Positions 58,001 through 64,000 of a stretch of 64,000 nt of DNA are shown piece by piece. The DNA is taken from positions 1,061,501 through 1,125,500 of the forward strand of contig JAUCBN010000023.1 of the NCBI GenBank assembly GCA_035048815.1, read 5' to 3'. Below the pieces are notes generated by a model that was not told the DNA's origin, ran no database searches, and saw only the letters and a program-made list of their open reading frames with translations. A program made the position numbers and the translations under genes. Each line of letters opens with the position of its first letter. Positions within the stretch are counted from its first letter, which is position 1. Origin of the DNA: Abelmoschus esculentus (Eukaryota > Streptophyta > Magnoliopsida > Malvales > Malvaceae).

Positions 58001-58949
58001 CTCTACAAAATGATGAAAACATAAGAAAAAACATTTTGCTCTTCTTTTCAGGCAGTGCAGCTCGGAAGTCGGGAACTTCTCCTTGCTTTCTGTGAAGCTG
58101 TACAGAGAAGCTCCCCCGTAGGCTCATTCACCAAGCCGGTTGCTGGTATAACTCCAGGATATGCATCAGAGGTCCGGTCTTATTTTACCTCTACCTTTAC
58201 CTTTTACTGCATTGATATAGCTGGTATCTTTTACCTCCACCTTTATCTTTTACATCTTATGATACATTAAAGGTGCAGAAATGTCGGAGGTCAGTGCCTC
58301 TCGTATTGTATAAATACTACTGATTACTAGAATAATAGAACATCATTCATTCTCCTACATTTCTATGCACCTTTATGATTTCCCGAGTTATAACAAATTT
58401 CTAACAAGTTCTATTATGGCCTCCAACACCTCAGCCTGTTATGAATCCTTGTTTGTGATTGAGTCACCGAGTGATCTATGGGAATGCTAGAAGTAGTTGC
58501 CTTCCCTTTATTCTTGGAATGGCCTATGATGTTGGATAGCTCATCGTGTCGAACGGTGACTGAATCCTCTAGGACTAATTATGTTTTTCTTCTCGTTGAG
58601 GGAATAGTTATGTTTTTTTCTCCCTTTTGTATTCCTTATAGAGAATTGTCCATATATTTTATCAGGTTATTTTTGCTGATGGAACCTTCATCGACGGGAG
58701 TACTAGTGAACTCTCATGCGATGGACCATTAAGAGAACCATATGTCGTGTTTTGTCAGGTTCGTATTCCAATGAAATTCCATGCCTGGTCTGTTATATTT
58801 GCTATCCCAACAGAAACAGTACATTTATCAATTAATAAGCTTGTGTCTGTTCTGAAATCGTAACTATGCTCGAATCAACTCGTACATAGGGTGGTAGCCA
58901 CTGGACTCAATGGGGACTAGTTCTGGGTGATGTTCTGAAATCTCTCTGA
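55030..58949 (+). CDS. PLP-dependent aluminium-resistance / methionine gamma-lyase-family protein
   Basis: This family (Alum_res) has the fold type I architecture of cystathionine gamma-synthase and related PLP enzymes; the plant member's substrate is unknown. Twelve exons, all joining between codons: 55030-55146, 55885-55998, 56243-56353, 56457-56519, 56629-56742, 56812-56961, 57337-57414, 57483-57704, 57809-57895, 58052-58171, 58666-58758 and 58890-58949, giving 442 residues. Visible motifs are FAGCTGYGHDEAGG, SGTHAITCALFAFLRPGDE, LAVAGAPYDTLEEVIG, VMVDNCYGEFVE (the PLP-binding Asp) and SLIKNPGGTIAPCGGYVAG with the predicted Schiff-base Lys260. Residues 1-39 (MLVLSCAPPAYPTLSLKPSR onwards) lack acidic residues until the end and look like a plastid transit peptide. 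All catalytic motifs are intact. Confidence 0.92.
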
Positions 58950-59999
58950 TATGAAAACCGAAGCTCAAGAAAATACGATGCAAATATGCTCCATTGATAT
59001 TCATCAAAAGGCGTGTAATCTTTAAGCTAGGCATCAGAGTTGGTACATTTGTTGGCATTATCAGCATTGTTTACTGCCAAAATTTTGCTTAGATACGGAA
59101 TTAAAGCTCGATCGATCTGGAAATTTTGAGGTAATAAGGCATTCTTTTTCATTCTTCACCATGTTTACTGCCATTCCTTGTCTATACGAGCATCTTTAGT
59201 TGCTGCTACTCGAGCTACACGGAAACATTCCCGAACAAGAACACCACTAATGATTTAGTGACACCCTCCCGAGATCATTGTTTATGGCTCAATGTTGGAC
59301 AAACTTTAGGTGTTCATTTCGGAGTATATGTATGCTTGATTTTAAAACAATGAATGTAAAATCGAAATTCGATAAATGATTCTTCAAAAGTTTCGATAAA
59401 TGATCTTCATATCTTCAGTTTTGCGTTATGAATGAGTATTCTGCTAACTCCAAGGATGGAATGAGGATGAAACTATGGGAGTAAAATATAAATAGTGATA
59501 AAATAGAGGTCAAATATAAAATTTTTTGATTAAATGGGGTTTGAGGTCAAATATAAAAAAGGGACAAAGTGGGGTTTGAGTCAAAAAAGTTATTAAACCA
59601 ATAAATTTTAGATAACGTTTAATTAAACTAGTTTTAAAATTAAAAATAGTTTAAAAAATAAATTTACCTTTAATAATTCAAACAGAAATTATATTGAAGT
59701 ATAAATATATAATTTATTTCATTACAACAACATTAATAAATTGTTTTATTCAAATTAAAATTAATCTACAAGTTCATTGGAAGCCTATGCTAATGATTAA
59801 GACATCATGAGACTGGATATCCAGTTGGAACAAGAAAATAAGATTATATCAACAAATAACACACATGGCACACTTTCAAAGGATGTAAAATAGTCCAAGG
59901 AAAATTCTAGTTGGATTTGGAAATTATTTCCAGTATTATATAAGCCATGAAATTAATCAGTACACAATCCAAAATCATTACTTTACTAGAACCTAGCCA
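58950..59999. other. Intergenic region
   Basis: 3' UTR of the PLP enzyme, then AT-rich DNA. At 59500-59580 GGTCAAATATAAAA and ATGGGGTTTGAG-type strings are repeated in direct orientation two or three times. No gene is supported. Confidence 0.4.
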
Positions 60000-62564
60000 A
60001 TGACAACAATTCTGCAAATCACCTTCAGGTTCTTACCCTTCAGTTCACTTAATGAAGAGTCTTACGAAAAACCCTTTTGCTGTTTCTCAATAAAAAGTCC
60101 CAGAGCTGCTTCTCTGCAGCCAAAAAGGGTCAAGTTGGGAGCTTTGGGGAAGCAAAGATGGAGTTTTGGTGAAGTTTGTAGGGACAAAGATGGGATCTTT
60201 TGGAAAGAAGGGTGGAAGAGGAAGAGAAGAGTTGTTTTAGTGATGTTTAATCAAGGCTTTGGATTTAATGGTGGCGGCGGCGGCGGTAATGACGGTGGTG
60301 GTGGGAAAATTAATAGCGACACTGCTAGGCTTCTGGGAAATATCGCTTTGGCTATTGGGTTAACTTATCTTTCTGTGACTGGTCAGCTTGGTTGGGTTTT
60401 GGATGCTATTGTCTCTATTTGGGTACTAGTCCCTTCTCCTTTTCATATGTATGCATGTAAAGTTTAGCTTTCTAGTGTCATTTTAAACATGAATTATAAG
60501 CATCCAGTAGATGTAATTAGGGTTTATGATGAGAATTAACCATGGTTCCCCATCTTAGTTTGTTTTGCACTTCCATTTTCTTGGCTAAATGCCAAGGCTT
60601 AACTCACTGTTTACTAGTATTAGGTGAATTAAGATAGTTTTTATTTTCCTCTTGAAATTTTGGATCACTGTTCCATTTGAGATCAATGAAAGAATGAGTG
60701 TTACTTAACTATGTGATATCAGATGTTATTCTTGTATACCGGTTTTCTTTGTTCCGAAAAATGGTAGCATAGCATTAGCTTGGTGTGTTGTGTGACATCA
60801 TCTCAAGTAGAGTACCCTTTCAATATTGATATTAGCTCATATAGTTGCATCTAATCGCCTGTGTTGTCATCTCCAGCTCATTGCAGTGCTCGTTCCTATT
60901 GTTGGTGTGGGAGCCTTCCTTTGGTGGGCGGGTCGGGATATTGTTCAAAGCAGTGTAAGACTTCTTTATGTCTTGGTTCCTTGTTCTGATTTATCCATGT
61001 TCCTTGTTCAAAGCAATGCTTGAAGTTTTCTAGTTGCATATTTTAGTCAATGTGGTCGGTAGGTTCAGCAGCAGTTCCAATCTTCGTTTTCGTGTTTTTG
61101 AACTTCTCTGGATAGGCTTGTTATTGAAAGAATGGTCTGAACTTGTTAGTTTGAATTTTAAGTGCTTGTGTGCTTACCAGTTTATATGTATATAAAAAAT
61201 GTTGTGGAAAAGAATGCTTCAAGGGTGTATGAACCATCATGACAAACTTGGTACTTAATATTGCTGATAAAATCATACTAAACCGAATAATGAGGGGAAA
61301 AAACATGGATTTGATCCACTTAAACCCTGAAATTGCAAGAGCCCTGTCGTCTGACTGTTCGTGTATATGCTTACATTATTCCTTGATTGTGCTTCTATGA
61401 ATCAAATATGTTCATGTTTTATTTTCCGAGATGCGGGTGTGAAATTCCCAGAGCCTTGTCTGAATGTTCCTGTATATGCCACTCTGATGTTTAAATTAAA
61501 CAGTCCTTGCCTGTGCTTCTGAGAATCAAATATGTTCCTGTTTTATTTTCCGAGATGTGGCTGTGAAATTGCCAGAGCCTTGTTGTGTGACTGGGCAGCT
61601 GTGTTTTACATGTTCTTTATAATGTGAATAGATATATGAAACTTCATCGGCCGCTGACCACCTTTAACAATATCCTATATGATTTGCAGTGCCCAAACTG
61701 TGGAAATGATTTTCAGATTTTCAAGTAAGCTCTGCAAACACCACTTAGCCAACTTATGAACTTCTATGAGATGATTTTGTAATAATTCTGACACGGACGG
61801 TGTCGACAATTTCGTAGGTCTTTTCTAAACGATGAGTTGCAGCTGTGCCCTTACTGCAGTCAACCATTTTCCGGTGAACCTATTTATGTTCATTGATACA
61901 ATCTTCATCTTCAAACTAGTGAAGATGTCTCCATGGTATTCCGGCCGATAGCTATCCGGAATACCTTATGTCCATTTCATTATTACTTTGAGTCGGACTC
62001 ACTAGCTTTCCATGTTTTTATTGACTTGTTGATTTCATTGTAGTTGTGGACGACAAATTTGTCAAGGAACCTGTAAAGTTCTCCGATGAAGCCTCGAAAG
62101 CAAAACAAGCATTCAACGGCTTCTCTCCTGGTTTCAAGAAAGGTGCCCTCTTTAACACCTAATATTTTTGGGTTTTGGAATTATTTTCTTACCGGATTTA
62201 GTATTAACCGTCATGTGTCGCGATACTATAACTGTTTTAGTATGTTTCTGAGCTAGTGAAGTTTTATTTTATCGAACATAATCAACCTGAATTGTTTTCT
62301 AGTCATACAAAACTGGTCCTGAAAATGGCAGAAGCTTAAAAACACGACAGTTCTAAGAGAAACAGAACATGTTATTTTGCAACACGATCAAAGTGCGTTA
62401 CGTCGTGCATTTAGATGTTTATAATCATCAATCATTCATCAGATAAGCATGCTCGTTTAAGTTCGCCGATTCATTAATTCCGAGTATCTCACATGGTTTG
62501 TGCAGGAAACGGTTCTTCGGGGGCGGTTGTTGATGTTGAAGCCGAAGTAAAAGATGCGGATTGA
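60000..62564 (+). CDS. Predicted plastid membrane protein with a C-terminal zinc ribbon
   Basis: I recognise a conserved plant layout but no named function. Six exons (60000-60422, 60877-60954, 61690-61724, 61818-61873, 62044-62142 and 62506-62564) give 249 residues in frame. Residues 1-80 are basic and Ser-rich, like a chloroplast transit peptide (MTTILQITFRFLPFSSLNE start). A Gly-rich stretch (GFGFNGGGGGGNDGGGG) precedes two membrane segments, about residues 108-141 and 142-163 (LIAVLVPIVGVGAFLWW). Two CxxC pairs follow, CPNC at 168-171 and CPYC at 189-192, forming a rubredoxin-like zinc ribbon, then a charged tail. Exons 3 and 4 each carry one CxxC pair. It could act as a metal-binding or assembly factor in thylakoids or envelope, but that is speculation. 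Confidence 0.82.
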
Positions 62565-62964
62565 GAGCTAGCATAGACGGAAACAGTTCTTCGGTTTTTC
62601 GTGTTAGATTGATAGTTTGCCAATGCTCCAACATATAGTTGCATAAGACTATTAGTTACTTCATTTCTCCAGAAATACAAGTTCCTAACAAAGGGATACA
62701 ATCTTGCAACTTATGCATATCTGTATATATCTCTTACGCTGTCGGATCGGAGATGACTCGGTGAAGAAGATGGTCATGTTGTAGATCAAGATCAATAATG
62801 TGACAGACATCGAGCAAATGCTTGACCGATTTCGTGTTGGTGTATCATAACTCTGTATTTTCAAATACTTCTAGCACAACCAGTTTGTGATTGCAAAGCT
62901 CGGCCTATATCAATACTATACATACAGGGACTCACTAATTCGTTAAACTATGCAAATGTAAAAC
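62565..62964. other. Convergent 3' UTRs
   Basis: The plus-strand zinc-ribbon gene and the minus-strand microprotein gene converge here; the stretch is presumably their 3' UTRs. No other gene is supported. Confidence 0.45.
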
Positions 62965-63263
62965 CTACAGTTTTGGAGTAGCAGAACCGGGATTTGGAAC
63001 TCCAGTCTCTGAAGTGTCCATTACTGCAAATAAACCAAAATTTACATAAAAGATCAACTTTTTATCAGAGGCATAATAAGCAAAAAATTGTTAAATTCTT
63101 AATTAAATTTACTTTTGGTTCTTTATTATCCTTTGAAGATTGAATTCTTAAACATAAAAAATAGAAGATGAATGGTACCTTGATGAAGCTCAGAAACGGT
63201 TCCTTCGCTGAGGTCCATTGAAACGACACCGCTTCGCTTCTTCTTGTTCCTGTTTTTCGCCAT
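62965..63263 (-). CDS. Conserved 47-residue microprotein
   Basis: Two short exons (63263-63179 and 63023-62965) with good splice sites give a 47-residue protein: a Lys/Arg-rich start MAKNRNKKKRSGVVSMD, then SEGTVSELHQVMDTSETGV and PNPGSATPKL. The N-terminal KNRNKKKR cluster resembles a nuclear or nucleolar targeting signal. I recall small plant proteins with the same MAKNRNKKKR start and repeated MD.SE motifs, some with a longer basic C-terminus, but I know no function. The motif is repeated here as SMDLSEGTV and VMDTSETGV, one per exon. No single ORF reveals it because the exons are so short. Confidence 0.7.
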
Positions 63264-63370
63264 GTCTTTGGGATTTCAGACGAGTCTTGCTGCAATAAAT
63301 TCTACAGGTGAGTTACGTTTAACAATTTAGTAACTTGGATGGCTATTGACTTCGATTGCAATTTATTGCA

Positions 63371-63655
63371 GACGAGTCTTGCTGCTGAAAGTATTGGTGG
63401 TCAGCTAGGAAGAGCTGATGTGGTATCACCTAGCCATTATTATTTTGAGGATAACTTGTCCATGGGATCTCGAACTCCTGTAGGGGGAGAGAGAATGGTT
63501 CGTTGAATGCAGTGGGAAATCTGCTAAAAGAGTTTTACCAGACGAAACAAGCTTCCGACGATGATGCAAAATCATTGGTGAAACCAGAACGCCACAGCCA
63601 ACTTCTGATGTGAATCTTGACGATGAGCTTCGAAGATTAGCATACATGAAATGAT
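63371..63655 (+). pseudogene. Class VIII myosin tail relic
   Basis: Three overlapping frames give consecutive pieces of a myosin VIII C-terminal tail. The first reads SLAAESIGGQLGRADVVSPS then YYFEDNLSMGSRTPVGGERM. The next frame gives GSLNAVGNLLKEFYQTKQAS then DDDAKSLVKPE. The third gives TPQPTSDVNLDDELRRLAYM and a stop. In intact plant myosin VIII the tail has ED..S.GSRTPGG, then a VSHL.KEFEQRKQ..DDDAKSLVE block, then NPD.ELRKLK. The two frame changes and the missing following coiled coil show that it is a decayed fragment. Recognition is from memory of the motif order and is moderately strong. Confidence 0.6.
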
Positions 63656-63791
63656 AAGTGTTCAGATGCCTTGAAACTGCAATTTCATTGTGTGCTCTCA
63701 TCTTTGTTGAACCCTAAACCAAACTATGGTTTTAGATCTTTGAACCTACAAGTGCACAGGTGATACATATCTCCAGTCTTAACAATACACA

Positions 63792-64000
63792 ATGAATTGC
63801 AGAACAAGTTCGATACCGGACAAAAAGTTTTACGATCCGGAACGAACTTTTGCATGGACCCCGAACATTGTTGGCAACAGGGTTGTCAAGGAGGTTCAAG
63901 AGGTTTCTCAGGGGACCTTTTCCGGATCGGGTATGTATTATGTAGTTAAGTTCGGCTCATTCCTATTAAAATGGGTTTGGATCTTGATCCACTTATTTAA
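63792..64000 (+). CDS. Open frame running off the window, possible exon
   Basis: From the ATG at 63792 the frame stays open to the window edge: MNCRTSSIPDKKFYDPERTF, then AWTPNIVGNRVVKEVQEVSQ, then GTFSGSG and a hydrophobic run. The first 45 residues read like real protein. ATTGCAG at 63796-63802 could be a splice acceptor, and GGATCGG/GTATG at about 63930-63942 a donor. So it may be an internal exon rather than a gene start. I do not recognise the family. Confidence 0.3.
   Translation, partial: MNCRTSSIPDKKFYDPERTFAWTPNIVGNRVVKEVQEVSQGTFSGSGMYYVVKFGSFLLKWVWILIHLF

Noticed and set aside
60826..61023. 65-codon frame starting at 60826
   Set aside because: It is the second exon of the zinc-ribbon gene read into its flanking introns, not a separate gene.
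63065..63295. 76-codon minus-strand frame over the microprotein gene
   Set aside because: It runs in another frame across an intron border. The spliced 47-residue frame with homologous-looking repeats is the better reading.

Overview
This window is nuclear DNA of a flowering plant. The genes have many short introns with GT..AG borders, the intergenic DNA is very AT-rich and crowded with small transposon relics, and every recognisable protein is a plant-type protein. The gene families and the style of repeats (short hAT-like elements with CTCGACTCGA ends) point to a eudicot of the rosid group, probably Malvales such as cotton (Gossypium). That last step is inference from memory, not something the sequence proves. 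There are no bacterial-type operons, CRISPR arrays, rRNA genes or convincing tRNA genes.

Layout. 117-4129 (+): 3' part of DEP1 of the methionine salvage cycle. 4.8-5.7 kb: two small inverted-repeat transposons. 7.1-7.8 kb (-): VQ-motif protein. 8.7-9.0 kb: a 166-bp tandem duplication. 10.2-14.1 kb (-): dynamin-related protein DRP5A. 16.5-20.6 kb (+): large ubiquitin-conjugating enzyme of the UBC25/26 type. 21.2 kb (+): a broken small secreted-protein gene. 25.2-25.9 kb (+): RMA-type RING E3 ligase. 26.3 kb: an orphan ORF. 27.0-28.5 kb (-): CBS-domain protein CBSX5 with a duplicated splice donor. 29.9-32.6 kb: two long hairpin elements and a SINE. 33.6-34.9 kb (+): YGL/LRDR (aluminium-induced, TSJT1-like) protein. 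35.3-38.0 kb: a graveyard holding a wall-associated-kinase fragment, a WD40 C-terminal fragment and LINE reverse-transcriptase remains. 39.9-40.9 kb (-): membrane-anchored methyltransferase. 44.6-47.1 kb (-): HAL2-like PAP phosphatase. 47.6-49.7 kb: nested transposons and a LINE RNase H remnant. 50.1-53.6 kb (+): a broken LRR receptor kinase gene. 55.0-58.9 kb (+): PLP-dependent aluminium-resistance-family enzyme. 60.0-62.6 kb (+): plastid-type membrane protein with a zinc ribbon. 63.0-63.3 kb (-): a 47-residue microprotein gene. 63.4 kb to the end: a myosin VIII tail relic and an ORF open at the window edge.

The genes do not form one pathway. Several neighbours match pairs that I recall being neighbours in Arabidopsis (DEP1 with VQ33; DRP5A with UBC26; RMA3, CBSX5 and a YGL/LRDR gene; the methyltransferase with the HAL2-like phosphatase). 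The window therefore looks like old conserved gene order broken up by transposons and decayed copies. I reconstructed exons by hand from splice signals and frame continuity. For DRP5A, the E2, CBSX5, the YGL/LRDR gene, the methyltransferase, the phosphatase, the PLP enzyme, the zinc-ribbon protein and the microprotein, the exons add up to uninterrupted reading frames. I found no convincing undescribed biological system. The most informative oddities are the duplicated splice donor in CBSX5, the hairpin and hAT-like element families, the nested insertion at 47.7 kb, and the dated-looking decay of the receptor kinase.
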